The translations under genes were made by a program, and so were the position numbers. The notes below the pieces were generated by a model, which saw nothing but the letters and a program-made list of their open reading frames with translations, was not told where the DNA came from and did no database searches. Below, piece after piece: positions 15,678 to 23,390 of a stretch of DNA of 29,857 nt. Origin of the DNA: an uncultured Eubacteriales bacterium (lineage in GTDB: Bacteria > Bacillota > Clostridia > Christensenellales > Borkfalkiaceae); the NCBI GenBank assembly GCA_905210545.1, contig CAJLXC010000013.1, positions 1 through 29,857 on the forward strand, read 5' to 3'. Numbering within the stretch: position 1 is the stretch's first letter; each line of letters starts with the position of its first letter.

Positions 15678-16411
15678 TACTTAATTCTCTCTTCGAGCGA
15701 TTTAAGCGAAAGTTCTACCATTTTTTCGCCGAGCTTCGCGTTCGCTTTTCTCGCGCTTTCGGTAAACCAGTGCTTTTTGTCGTCTATTCTGTCAAGCTTG
15801 ACGCAATCGGGATAAAGCGCCATCAGAATGCTGCTTTCGAATTCGCCCGCGTGATCGTAACCCGTGGCGTTCTGCACTTCGGTCGTCATTGTGGGAATAA
15901 CTTTTATCCAGGTGAACGGGTTGTTCGCCCCTTCTAACTGCTCGTAATAGTTCGCGTAGCTTTCGCTGCCCCACCAGCCTTCTCCGAGCGTTTCCTCGAG
16001 GTATTCCATTGTGGCGCGTTTTGCGGCGGTTCTGTAGCAAAGCGTCATAGGCATTTCGCTTTCCTGTTCGAACTGGTGATGTATCACGACGTATATGTTT
16101 TTAAAGCCCGCGTACAAAAGGCTTTTGAAAACGTAATAAACGTAGTCTTCGAAAGCGCGTTCGGGGATATGCACCGTGCCGCTCTTTTTATCGCCCACGG
16201 CATAGCTCGAAGGACTGTAAGAAATTGCCGGAGCAATCATAATTTCTTTGCGTTCGGCAAGCTTGTCGATAAGTCCCTGCACAACGAGCGTATCGCACCC
16301 GTAAGAGCAGTGCGGACCGTGGTATTCTACCGTGCCGCCCGCGATTACGAGCGGAATGTTGTTGTCCTGAACGTATTTTACTTCTCTCGGAAACGATTTG
16401 TCGAGTATCAT
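15677..16411 (-). CDS. Creatininase-family amidohydrolase
   Basis: A 244-residue metal-dependent hydrolase of the creatininase fold. The signatures are GGTVEYHGPHCSYGCDTL (family form E-x-H-G-P-H...D, metal ligands), a central IHHQFEQ segment in the place of the usual N-x-H-G-G-N, and TGYDHAGEFESS, which matches the D-H-A-G-x-x-E-T-S metal/active-site block. The family includes creatinine amidohydrolase, formamidopyrimidine hydrolases and peptide-processing MftE, so the substrate is open. The divergence at the central motif suggests it is not a plain creatininase. It has an AAAGGAG site and lies 20 bp downstream of the ASRT gene. Confidence 0.85.
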   Translation of the reverse strand: MILDKSFPREVKYVQDNNIPLVIAGGTVEYHGPHCSYGCDTLVVQGLIDKLAERKEIMIAPAISYSPSSYAVGDKKSGTVHIPERAFEDYVYYVFKSLLYAGFKNIYVVIHHQFEQESEMPMTLCYRTAAKRATMEYLEETLGEGWWGSESYANYYEQLEGANNPFTWIKVIPTMTTEVQNATGYDHAGEFESSILMALYPDCVKLDRIDDKKHWFTESARKANAKLGEKMVELSLKSLEERIK

Positions 16412-16431
16412 ATATTTTTCTCCTTTTCTTT

Positions 16432-16797
16432 TTATTCGGAATAACCGAGCGTGGTATAATAAGCGAGATTTACCTGACGGTTATCCAGTCTGCCGTACTG
16501 AACGACGATATTTCCGTCCGATTCCAGCTTCATCGCGTATTGAGTTTCGAGCGGAACGGCATAGCCGCACATATCGCTTAAAACGTTCATACGGAAGCAT
16601 CTCACGGTTTTGGCTTTCACCGTCCATTCTATTTTATCATAACACGGTTTTTCCGTAAAGTAAAGAGTTACTTTTATTTTTACGTCTTTTTCGTTATCGT
16701 TTACGACGATAACGCTTTCGTGTCCCTTTAAAACGCCTTCGCCTTCTGCGGGAAGCTCGCAATCGGGAATTATCCAGTTTTTCTTTCCTAAAGCCAT
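16432..16797 (-). CDS. ASRT-family protein (sensory rhodopsin transducer-like)
   Basis: A 121-residue all-beta-type small protein. The order WIIPDCELP, GHESVIVVNDNEKDVKIKVT, LYFTEKP, TVKAKTVRCFRMN, and IVVQYGRLDNRQ matches the Anabaena sensory rhodopsin transducer superfamily, including the conserved Q-x-x-R-L-D-x-R-Q block. No rhodopsin gene is present. Non-photosynthetic members have been proposed from comparative genomics to bind small molecules such as sugars. It sits between a creatinase-like M24 gene and a creatininase-family gene with a strong AAAGGAG site. A ligand-binding or accessory role in this catabolic cluster is inferred. Confidence 0.82.
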   Translation of the reverse strand: MALGKKNWIIPDCELPAEGEGVLKGHESVIVVNDNEKDVKIKVTLYFTEKPCYDKIEWTVKAKTVRCFRMNVLSDMCGYAVPLETQYAMKLESDGNIVVQYGRLDNRQVNLAYYTTLGYSE

Positions 16798-16832
16798 AAT
16801 TCAAACTCCTTTAAGTAGATTTATAACGCAAT

Positions 16833-16866
16833 CCTGTTTCTTCGGCGGTTGCGCCGAAGAAACAGG
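16833..16866. repeat. Perfect 15-bp inverted repeat (hairpin)
   Basis: CCTGTTTCTTCGGCG and CGCCGAAGAAACAGG flank a 4-nt GTTG loop. No T-run follows on either strand, so it is not a standard intrinsic terminator. It lies in the 307-bp gap between the M24 gene and the ASRT gene and could stabilise or process the polycistronic RNA. Confidence 0.75.
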
Positions 16867-16928
16867 AATCGCAGACAAGTTTTGTTTTAAGCGTCGCCGT
16901 CCGTAAAAGAACGGACAGCCGTTTGTTT

Positions 16929-17102
16929 CGGCGTGAGCGCGTAGCCGTAAGACGCAGCGCTATGTCGCAACTCTCACCTTCTTAAAAGCGAGAGAGTGCC
17001 GCGGATTCCGGCAACAGGCGAACCCGTCCGAAACGAGCGTACAATGACGTACGCGACTGAGGCGGCGTGAGCGCGTAGCCGCAAGACGCAGCGCTATATC
17101 GC
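16929..17102. repeat. Two direct copies of a 40-bp REP-like element
   Basis: A 40-bp unit beginning CGGCGTGAGCGCGTAGCC occurs at 16929-16968 and 17063-17102 with two differences. The copies start 134 bp apart. Each unit contains an AGCGC...GCGCT inverted pair. The second ends just 2 bp before the M24 stop codon. Between them are further hairpin-prone sequences and no reading frame. The layout resembles repetitive extragenic palindromes inside an operon. Confidence 0.75.
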
Positions 17103-17104
17103 TT

Positions 17105-18277
17105 TTAAAACTCTAACTCTATTATGCCCTTTTTAAGATAGTCTGTATAACTCTCGTAACCGTTTTCTTTAACGGCGATACCCTTTTCCCAACGGCAGCC
17201 GAAAGTGGGACCGGAAATGAAAGTGTCTACCTGGAAGGTCATATTCTTTTCGAGCGGATAGTCGGAAGTCGTTTCCATCCAGGGGGCTTCGACCTCTATC
17301 ATACCCGTGCCGTGGCAAGGACCGTATACGAAGTTCTTTTCGTAACCGTTATCTTTGAACATCTGATAGAAACGTTTCGCTACGTCGCTCGCGATTACGC
17401 CGGCTTTAATCTGTTCGCAAGTCCATTCGTGCATTTTGCGGCAGAATTCCACGAGTTCGCGGCGTTCGCCCTCTAACTTGCCCATTACCACGGGAATACC
17501 GATCGCGGGAGAATAGCCGTCTATCTTGGCGGAAAGGTTAAGCTGAACGATATCGCCTTTCTTGATTTCTCTGTATCTGGAACGGGAAATCGCGTGGCGG
17601 GTGCTTTCTTCGCTGAACACGTACATAGGAAGACCTTCGTATTCCGCGCCGTTTTCGTAAATAACTCTCTGCGCAACGCCTACCATCTGCAATTCGGTTA
17701 CGCCCGGCTTTAAGTTCTTTATAACCTCGTCGGTGGCGAGTTCTATGATTCTGAAGCCTTCTTTAATGCAGGCGAGTTCATTTTCGCTCTTGATTTTGCG
17801 AAGGTTTACCATAATGTCGTTGCACTTTATTATTTCCGCTTTCGGGAACGCGTTTTTAAGTCCTTCGTAAATGGGAAGAGTGCATTCTACGTAAGAACCA
17901 AGACCGATTTTGATATTTTCGCCCGTTACGCCGATAGCTTTAAACACGTCGTTAAACGTGCTTGCCTGAAGCTCGGGATACGCGGGGTCTGCGGATTCTC
18001 TGAATTCTTTCAGCACGAAAACCTTGTCGAGCTTGCCCATATCTCTGCCGAAGATGGCGGATTCGGGGCCGACCAACAGCGCGGCGTCCCCTTTTGCGGA
18101 AATCGCAACGCCAGCTCTTTCAAACAGCGGCCAGAAGCCCGAGAAATATCTCGCGTTTGCGTAGTCGCTTTCGGTAGAAGCGACCACCATTACGTCGAGA
18201 TTTCTCTCTCTCAGCATTTTAGCCGCTTTTTGGATTCTTTCCTGATATTCGTGATCGGGAATACATATTCTTTGCAT
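17105..18277 (-). CDS. M24-fold creatinase/aminopeptidase-P-like protein with altered metal site
   Basis: A 390-residue two-domain protein of the pita-bread fold: an N-terminal creatinase-type domain (about 1-155) and a C-terminal M24 domain (about 165-390). In metallopeptidases the metal is held by D, D, H, E, E. Here the first Asp position is Asn (QLNLSAKIDGYS, N247) and the second is not Asp. The His is kept (CHGTG, H322), the EPG Glu is replaced (FQVDTF, D351) and the last Glu is kept (RWEKG, E364). This resembles metal-free creatine amidinohydrolase (creatinase) more than prolidase. The neighbouring creatininase-family gene supports hydrolysis of a guanidino- or amide-type compound, but creatine itself is not proven. 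It has an AAGGAG site and is divergent from araC. Confidence 0.82.
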   Translation of the reverse strand: MQRICIPDHEYQERIQKAAKMLRERNLDVMVVASTESDYANARYFSGFWPLFERAGVAISAKGDAALLVGPESAIFGRDMGKLDKVFVLKEFRESADPAYPELQASTFNDVFKAIGVTGENIKIGLGSYVECTLPIYEGLKNAFPKAEIIKCNDIMVNLRKIKSENELACIKEGFRIIELATDEVIKNLKPGVTELQMVGVAQRVIYENGAEYEGLPMYVFSEESTRHAISRSRYREIKKGDIVQLNLSAKIDGYSPAIGIPVVMGKLEGERRELVEFCRKMHEWTCEQIKAGVIASDVAKRFYQMFKDNGYEKNFVYGPCHGTGMIEVEAPWMETTSDYPLEKNMTFQVDTFISGPTFGCRWEKGIAVKENGYESYTDYLKKGIIELEF

Positions 18278-18350
18278 GGTTTTTTCTCCTTATTATAATT
18301 ATTTTGTTTACGCTTTAATTTTAACACGCCGATACTCGCCTGTCTTTACA

Positions 18351-18382
18351 AAATCGTAAATCATTTTTAAGAAATCGTAAAT
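18351..18382. promoter_or_regulatory. Direct-repeat operator for the divergent AraC regulator
   Basis: The 11-mer AAATCGTAAAT occurs at 18351-18361 and 18372-18382. The starts are 21 bp apart, two helical turns, ending 4 bp before the araC -35. Paired direct repeats at this spacing are typical AraC-family binding sites. The position suits activation of both divergent genes or autoregulation. Confidence 0.65.
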
Positions 18383-18385
18383 TTA

Positions 18386-18414
18386 TTGACAAAAAATAAA
18401 ATGCGTGATATTAT
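18386..18414 (+). promoter_or_regulatory. Promoter of the AraC-family gene
   Basis: TTGACA (18386-18391) and TATTAT (18409-18414) are separated by 17 bp. Only six bases lie between the -10 and the ATG at 18421, so transcription would start at or within the first codon, implying a leaderless mRNA. Confidence 0.75.
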
Positions 18415-18420
18415 TTTGTT

Positions 18421-19284
18421 ATGCAATACAAATTAAAAAGGCTTTCCGACTCGGTTTCGGTCGGAGAAATAGCAAACGTTCACTTCTTTGAATTTCCCGA
18501 AGACTTTTATACGGGTTTCGATCACCACCCGTTTTACGAAATGGTTTACGTTTCTTCGGGGGTGCTTAACATTCGGTCGGACAGTTTTAACGGAAAACTG
18601 AAAAAAAACGAAGCGGTCATACATTCTTCGGACGAAAAACACTCTTTGTCGTGCGTTAAAGGCAACGCGCCTACGGTTATCATAGTCGGCTTTACGTGTA
18701 ACGGTCTGCCGAGAACCGTTACGGGCAAGGCGACCGCGCTTTCAGCTTATGAAACGGGGCTGTTATCCGCGGTTATCAAAGAAGGCAGAAGCGTTTTTGC
18801 CCCGCCTTACGACGTGCCGACTTATGACATGCAAAAGAAAAAAAATATTCCGTTCGGCGCGGAACAGAATTTAAAAAATTGTATAGAGCTTTTGATGATA
18901 AGCCTTGCGCGGCGAACAGGCGGAAGTTCTTTTAAAGAGGACTTGCCCGTCGGCGCGTTCGACGCAGACGAGGTAGTAAAATACGTAAACGAGAATTTCA
19001 AGGAAAAAATCACGATAGACGAGTTGTCGTTTATATTCGGCACTAACCGTTCTTCGTTGTGCAAGGACTTTAAAAAGCGTACGGGAAAAAGCCTTAACGG
19101 CTACGTTATAGAAAAAAAGCTTTGCGAGGCGCAAAAGCTTTTAAAAGACACCGACGATACGATAACGGAAATTGCCGACAGGCTCAACTTTACGAGCATA
19201 CATTATTTTACGGCTTTTTTCAAGAAAGCAACGGGGCTTTCGCCCACGGAATACAGAGAAAAGAGCTACCCGCGTCAAGGGTAA
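18421..19284 (+). CDS. AraC-family transcriptional regulator
   Basis: A 287-residue regulator with an N-terminal cupin-like sensing domain (about 20-160, with FDHHPFYEMVYVSSG and IHSSDEKHSL). The C-terminal AraC DNA-binding domain (about 180-283) contains two helix-turn-helix units. The family signature runs through IADRLNFTSIHYFTAFFKK and ATGLSPTEYR. The most likely targets are its own promoter and the divergent M24-ASRT-amidohydrolase-GH operon, through the direct repeats at 18351-18382. The ligand is probably a compound related to that pathway. No ribosome binding site precedes the ATG. The final Pro-Arg-Gln-Gly codons and the stop are supplied by dispersed repeat copy B. Confidence 0.9.
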   Translation: MQYKLKRLSDSVSVGEIANVHFFEFPEDFYTGFDHHPFYEMVYVSSGVLNIRSDSFNGKLKKNEAVIHSSDEKHSLSCVKGNAPTVIIVGFTCNGLPRTVTGKATALSAYETGLLSAVIKEGRSVFAPPYDVPTYDMQKKKNIPFGAEQNLKNCIELLMISLARRTGGSSFKEDLPVGAFDADEVVKYVNENFKEKITIDELSFIFGTNRSSLCKDFKKRTGKSLNGYVIEKKLCEAQKLLKDTDDTITEIADRLNFTSIHYFTAFFKKATGLSPTEYREKSYPRQG

Positions 19285-19497
19285 ATTTGCAGGGGAAAGG
19301 GACTGTTTTCCGAGTCCGTCCCTATTCCCCCGCACCCCCGTTACCCTGAAAACTCCTCATTTCCCCCTTACCCCCTTATTCTTTAAGGGGAGAGTATTTC
19401 TTATATTGTCATTGCGAGGCTTTGTCAAAAGCCGTGGCAATCTCTTTTCTATAATTATTATGAGATTCCCACGTCGCTACGCTCCTCGGAATGACAG
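19269..19497 (+). repeat. Dispersed composite repeat, copy B, with palindromic tail
   Basis: The core (19269 to about 19395) begins CCCGCGTCAAGGG. It contains a strong hairpin, GGGGAAAGGGAC with GTCCGTCCCTATTCCCC, and a second stem, CCCCTTA with TTAAGGGG. It is followed by an element bounded by TGTCATTGCGAGG (from 19407) and CTCGGAATGACA (to 19495), opposed ends of a MITE-like unit with internal GTGGCAATCTC and GAGATTCCCACG arms. The core overlaps the last codons of the AraC gene. The element ends just before the RelQ gene, where its stem might also end transcription. Confidence 0.85.
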
Positions 19498-19509
19498 CGC
19501 GGGTCAGAA

Positions 19510-20172
19510 CTATTCCGCTTCGGATTTTTGTATTCGTTTATACATATCCTGCATTTTAAGGTCTATTTCCGCAATCTTGTTGGAGCAGTCGAGCATTTCT
19601 TCGTTGATGCCCTTGGGCAGTTTGCTTTTATCCGCTTTATATCTCAGGTCGTGTTCTAAACTCGCCCAGAAATCCATCGCGATGGTACGAATCTGCACTT
19701 CCGCCACGACGTATTCCGTTCTGTCGGACAGATATACGGGGACTTTTATATCGAGATGCAAAGATCTGTAACCGTTGTAATTAGGCGTGGCGATATAGTC
19801 CTGTCGTTTGACGAGTTCTAAATCCGCCTGTCTTAAAAGCATTTCTTCTACGCTGTACACGTCGTCTATATAGTTGCAAACCACTCTCACGCCCGCTATG
19901 TCGTTCACGTTTTTCATCGCGGATTCGATAGACACGGGATAATTCTTTTTTAACAGTTTTGCGATTATCCCGTCGGGAGATTTTACCCTGCTTTCTATAT
20001 GATGAATAGGATTTCTCGCGTAAAGAACGTTAAATTCGTCGTTTAACACTTCGAGTTTAAGCTTCAGCTGTTTTACCGCCGATTCATAAAGATTCTGCAT
20101 AACGAGATATTCGTGAGAACCGCCGTAAAACGCCGCAACGTTCATATTTTTGTTGTTTTTTATATTATCCAT
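19510..20172 (-). CDS. relQ: Small alarmone synthetase (RelQ/YjbM type)
   Basis: A 220-residue single-domain GTP pyrophosphokinase that makes (p)ppGpp from ATP and GDP/GTP, acting in stress signalling. Synthetase motifs seen are HHIESRVKSPDGIIAKL, NDIAGVRVVC, PNYNGYRSLHL, and EVQIRTIAMDFWASLEHDLRYK. No hydrolase (HD), TGS or ACT domains are present, and the C-terminal helix matches the RelQ tetramerisation segment. The ATG has a GAGGG site 7 nt upstream. It appears monocistronic, between copy B of the repeat and the terminator of the alcohol dehydrogenase gene. Confidence 0.92.
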   Translation of the reverse strand: MDNIKNNKNMNVAAFYGGSHEYLVMQNLYESAVKQLKLKLEVLNDEFNVLYARNPIHHIESRVKSPDGIIAKLLKKNYPVSIESAMKNVNDIAGVRVVCNYIDDVYSVEEMLLRQADLELVKRQDYIATPNYNGYRSLHLDIKVPVYLSDRTEYVVAEVQIRTIAMDFWASLEHDLRYKADKSKLPKGINEEMLDCSNKIAEIDLKMQDMYKRIQKSEAE

Positions 20173-20235
20173 CGCGTATCCCTCTGTTTTCGTATATCTG
20201 TTAAATCCGTATCCTCTTTTACGTGAGATTACGGC

Positions 20236-20268
20236 AAAACGCTTCCGGGTAATATATCCCCGGAAGCG
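20236..20268 (-). terminator. Terminator of the alcohol dehydrogenase gene
   Basis: CGCTTCCGGG (20240-20249) and CCCGGAAGCG (20259-20268) form a 10-bp perfect stem. On the minus strand it is followed by TTTT (20236-20239). It lies 15 bp after the fucO-like stop. Confidence 0.8.
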
Positions 20269-20282
20269 CGTCGTTTTTGCTT

Positions 20283-21431
20283 TTACAGCAAAGATTTATA
20301 AAGTTCTTTGATGTCTTCTACGGAAGTTTCTCTCGGATTTCCGGGACGGCACGCGTCCGCATAAGCCGATTCCGCAAGAGCCTGAATATCTTCTTCTTTA
20401 ACGATACCTTTGAGCGAAGTAGGAATACCTACGTCTTCGGAAAGTTTTCTCACTGCGTCTACCGCGGCTTTTCTGTATTCCGCCTGACTCATTTTTTCAA
20501 CGCCTTTAACCCCCATAGCGATTGCGATGTCGCGATATTTGGTGCCGGTGTAGTCCGCGTTATAAGCCATTACGGTAGGAAGCAGTATCGCGCAAGCCTT
20601 GCCGTGCGGCGTATCGTAATAAGCGGAAAGCGTGTGTGCCATAGAATGGTCTACGCCGAGTCCGACGTTAGAAAATCCCATGCCGGCAACGTATTGACCG
20701 AGAGCCATACCCTCTCTGCCTTCGGGCGTGCCTTCTACGGCAGCTCTTAACGATCTCGCTATAATTTCTATCGCTTTGATATGGAACATATCGGAAAGCT
20801 CCCACGCGCCCTTGGTGATATAACCTTCTATCGCGTGAGTGAGCGCGTCCATACCGGTTGCGGCGGTAAGACCTTTGGGCATAGAGCTCATCATATCGGG
20901 ATCGACTATCGCCACGACGGGGATATCTTTGGGGTCTACGCAAACGAATTTACGTTTTCTTTCCACGTCGGTAATAACGTAGTTGATGGTAACTTCCGCC
21001 GCAGTACCCGCAGTGGTGGGAACCGCGATTATCGGAACGCATTTATTTTTAGTGGGAGCAACGCCCTCGAGAGAACGAACGTCTTCGAATTCGGGGTTTG
21101 CCACGATAATGCCTATAGCCTTGGAGGTATCCATAGAAGAACCGCCGCCGATAGCTACAAGACAATCCGCGCCGCTTTTTTTGAAAGATTCAACGCCGTG
21201 CTGCACGTTTTCTATAGTAGGATTAGGCTTTATCTCGCTGTATATGACGTAATCGATTTTGTTTTCGTCCAGAATATCGGTTACTTTTTTAGTAACGCCG
21301 AACTTTATAAGATCGGGGTCGGAACAAACGAAAGCCTTTTTAAAGCCTCTGCCTTTGATTTCGGTAGCGATTTCTTTAATCGCGCCCTTGCCGTGATAAC
21401 TTGTTTCGTTCAAAACAAATCTGTTTGCCAT
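20283..21431 (-). CDS. fucO: Iron-dependent alcohol dehydrogenase, lactaldehyde reductase (FucO-like)
   Basis: A group III Fe-dependent dehydrogenase of 382 residues, closely resembling lactaldehyde:1,2-propanediol oxidoreductase along its whole length (MANRFVLNETSYHGKGAI, GGGSSMDTSKAIG, PTTAGTAAEVTINYVITD). Iron ligands are conserved: the Asp and His of GMDALTHAIEGY, the His of VDHSMAHTLSA and the His of TPHGKA. It probably reduces lactaldehyde to propanediol during fucose or rhamnose fermentation, though broad aldehyde reduction is possible. No fuc genes are next to it. The frame extends to 21467, but the ATG at 21431 has an AAGGAG site and matches the family N-terminus. It has its own promoter and terminator. 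Confidence 0.9.
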   Translation of the reverse strand: MANRFVLNETSYHGKGAIKEIATEIKGRGFKKAFVCSDPDLIKFGVTKKVTDILDENKIDYVIYSEIKPNPTIENVQHGVESFKKSGADCLVAIGGGSSMDTSKAIGIIVANPEFEDVRSLEGVAPTKNKCVPIIAVPTTAGTAAEVTINYVITDVERKRKFVCVDPKDIPVVAIVDPDMMSSMPKGLTAATGMDALTHAIEGYITKGAWELSDMFHIKAIEIIARSLRAAVEGTPEGREGMALGQYVAGMGFSNVGLGVDHSMAHTLSAYYDTPHGKACAILLPTVMAYNADYTGTKYRDIAIAMGVKGVEKMSQAEYRKAAVDAVRKLSEDVGIPTSLKGIVKEEDIQALAESAYADACRPGNPRETSVEDIKELYKSLL

Positions 21432-21486
21432 AATTTTTACTCCTTGAATTTTTTTCAAACGAACCATAAGCCGTTTTTCAAAAATA

Positions 21487-21515
21487 AGTATACAACTTTA
21501 TTTAAAAATTGTCAA
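21487..21515 (-). promoter_or_regulatory. Promoter of the FucO-like gene
   Basis: On the minus strand TTGACA (21510-21515) and TATACT (21487-21492) are separated by 17 bp, about 55 bp before the ATG at 21431. Confidence 0.8.
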
Positions 21516-21660
21516 ATTTTATTCGGTCTGTATTTTATTTAGCTTGCCGCGCTGCGGACAAAACGGGTTTAAGACAGTTAAGCTCCGCCGCGTTTTTCAG
21601 CATTTTTTCATCTGCGATTCGGGATTCGCCGCGTCTTTTTGGCGGCAGCGGCGTTTTGTA

Positions 21661-21689
21661 TTGACGAACAACTTTATTTAGTGTATAAT
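21661..21689 (+). promoter_or_regulatory. Promoter of the LTA-synthase-family / lipid kinase pair
   Basis: TTGACG (21661-21666) and TATAAT (21684-21689) are separated by 17 bp. The 5' leader would be about 65 nt to the ATG at 21762. Confidence 0.8.
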
Positions 21690-21761
21690 ATTTAAAAACG
21701 TTACGGCTTAATGCCCGCAGGAAAACTTTATAACGTTAAATAAACCTTTCAACGGAAGAAA

Positions 21762-23378
21762 ATGAAAAACGAATCGACAAGAAGAGAAAAACACACTCTT
21801 TTTTATATTCTGAATATAATCTTTCTTGCATTAAACACCGCTCTTTTAACGGCTGTTTACTGGATAAGAAAGACTTTTACCGTAAGCTTAACCGCCATCG
21901 TTTACAGCATTTTCGGCAACAATCAGGGCAACGGAAGAGGAACGATAGAACCGGCGGTGTTGTTCTGCCTGCCGTTTATTGCTCTCGCTTTGTTTTTCGG
22001 CGCGGGCTTTATCGTGTTTAACGTGTTCTTATCGAAAAAACTCACTTCTGCCGCGACTTTTTCTAAAATCTTCGCGATAGAACGCGGCGTGATGATTTTT
22101 CTGCTCGTTTTCTTCTTCGTTTTCAATCTGGTGTACATAGATACCAAATTCGGGGTAATCGACTTTTTTAAAACCCGCAATCAGAAAACGGATTTTTACG
22201 AAAATTATTACGCTAACCCCGACAACGTAAGCATAAGCCTTAAATCGGATAAAAAACGAAATCTCGTCTATATTTATTTAGAAAGCATAGAATCGACTCT
22301 GGCTTCCGCGGAAGAGGGCGGCGGCGTGACGGGCGTTAATTATATTCCTAATCTGACAAAACTCGCAAACGAAAACATTTCTTTTTCCGACGGCGATAAA
22401 CTCGGCGGGGCAATGCAGCTGGACGGAACGGGCTGGACAATGGCGGCGATGTTTTCAAACGCAACGGGCGTTCCCTGGGCGTTCCCCATCGGCGGCAACG
22501 ATTTCGGAGAAGTCGATTACGAATTCGCTTCGGGAATAACCGCCCTCGGCGACATTCTGGAATCGGAAGGCTACTCGCAGGAGTTTTTATGCGGCTCTGA
22601 CGTGAGATTTGCGGGAACGGATAAATTTTTCAGATCGCACGGAAATTACAAGCTGTTCGATTATTATACGGCGATAGAACGCGGATATATTGCGGAAGAC
22701 TATTACGTCTGGTGGGGTTTTGAGGATTATATCCTTTACGACATCGCAAAAGACGAACTTAACGAATTAGCTTCCGGCGACAAGCCTTTCAATTTTACTA
22801 TGGCGACAATAGACACCCACCCCGTCGGCGGTTACGTCTGCCCGCATTGCCCCGACACTTACGGAACTAATTACTACGCCAACGTTTTCGCCTGCGCGGA
22901 CAAACAGATATACGACTTCGTGCAGTGGATACAGGCGCAGCCCTTTTACGAGAACACTACGATAATCATCACGGGCGACCATCTGAGAATGGATACGGTG
23001 ATAGTCGGAGACGCGCCCGAAGGCAAAAGACACCCTTATAACTGCTTTATAAACACGGTCTACACCGAAAAAGAAAGCCTTAACCTTAAAAACAGAGTGT
23101 TTACCTCGCTCGATATGTTTCCCACCACGCTTTCCGCGCTCGGTTACGAAATATCCGGCGACCAGCTCGGCTTGGGCGTGGACTTGTTTTCTTCGAGAAG
23201 CACTTTATCCGAAGCTTTGTCTTTCGACACGCTGAACGAGCAGCTTGCGAAAAAGTCCGATTTTTATATCGAAACTTTTGCGCCGGAATTTTTAAAAGAT
23301 AACGGCAAAAAAGAGTCGCTTGTGCTGCCGGACGACAAAAGAAAACAATATTTAGCTTCGACGGCAACGCCGTCGTAA
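21762..23378 (+). CDS. LTA synthase / phosphoglycerol transferase family membrane protein
   Basis: A 538-residue sulfatase-fold enzyme anchored by N-terminal membrane segments at about 12-34, 63-90 and 106-126, fewer than the five of Staphylococcus LtaS. The extracellular domain (from about 165) has YLESIE with the likely metal-binding Glu, GAMQLDGTGWT containing the likely Thr nucleophile (position 223 or 226), THPVGG and TGDHLRMD. The GTGWT form resembles the MdoB/OpgB subfamily. The reaction is transfer of glycerol phosphate from phosphatidylglycerol to an acceptor, releasing diacylglycerol. The lipid kinase 12 bp downstream would recycle that product. The start has only a weak GGAAG site. 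Confidence 0.87.
   Translation: MKNESTRREKHTLFYILNIIFLALNTALLTAVYWIRKTFTVSLTAIVYSIFGNNQGNGRGTIEPAVLFCLPFIALALFFGAGFIVFNVFLSKKLTSAATFSKIFAIERGVMIFLLVFFFVFNLVYIDTKFGVIDFFKTRNQKTDFYENYYANPDNVSISLKSDKKRNLVYIYLESIESTLASAEEGGGVTGVNYIPNLTKLANENISFSDGDKLGGAMQLDGTGWTMAAMFSNATGVPWAFPIGGNDFGEVDYEFASGITALGDILESEGYSQEFLCGSDVRFAGTDKFFRSHGNYKLFDYYTAIERGYIAEDYYVWWGFEDYILYDIAKDELNELASGDKPFNFTMATIDTHPVGGYVCPHCPDTYGTNYYANVFACADKQIYDFVQWIQAQPFYENTTIIITGDHLRMDTVIVGDAPEGKRHPYNCFINTVYTEKESLNLKNRVFTSLDMFPTTLSALGYEISGDQLGLGVDLFSSRSTLSEALSFDTLNEQLAKKSDFYIETFAPEFLKDNGKKESLVLPDDKRKQYLASTATPS
23359..23375. repeat. Stem-loop at the end of the LTA-synthase-family gene
   Basis: CGACGGC and GCCGTCG form a perfect 7-bp stem around AAC, directly before the TAA stop and 16 bp before the next start. 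No T-run follows. It may affect expression of the kinase gene, which lacks a clear ribosome binding site. Confidence 0.45.
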
Positions 23379-23390
23379 AAACGGTAAAAA

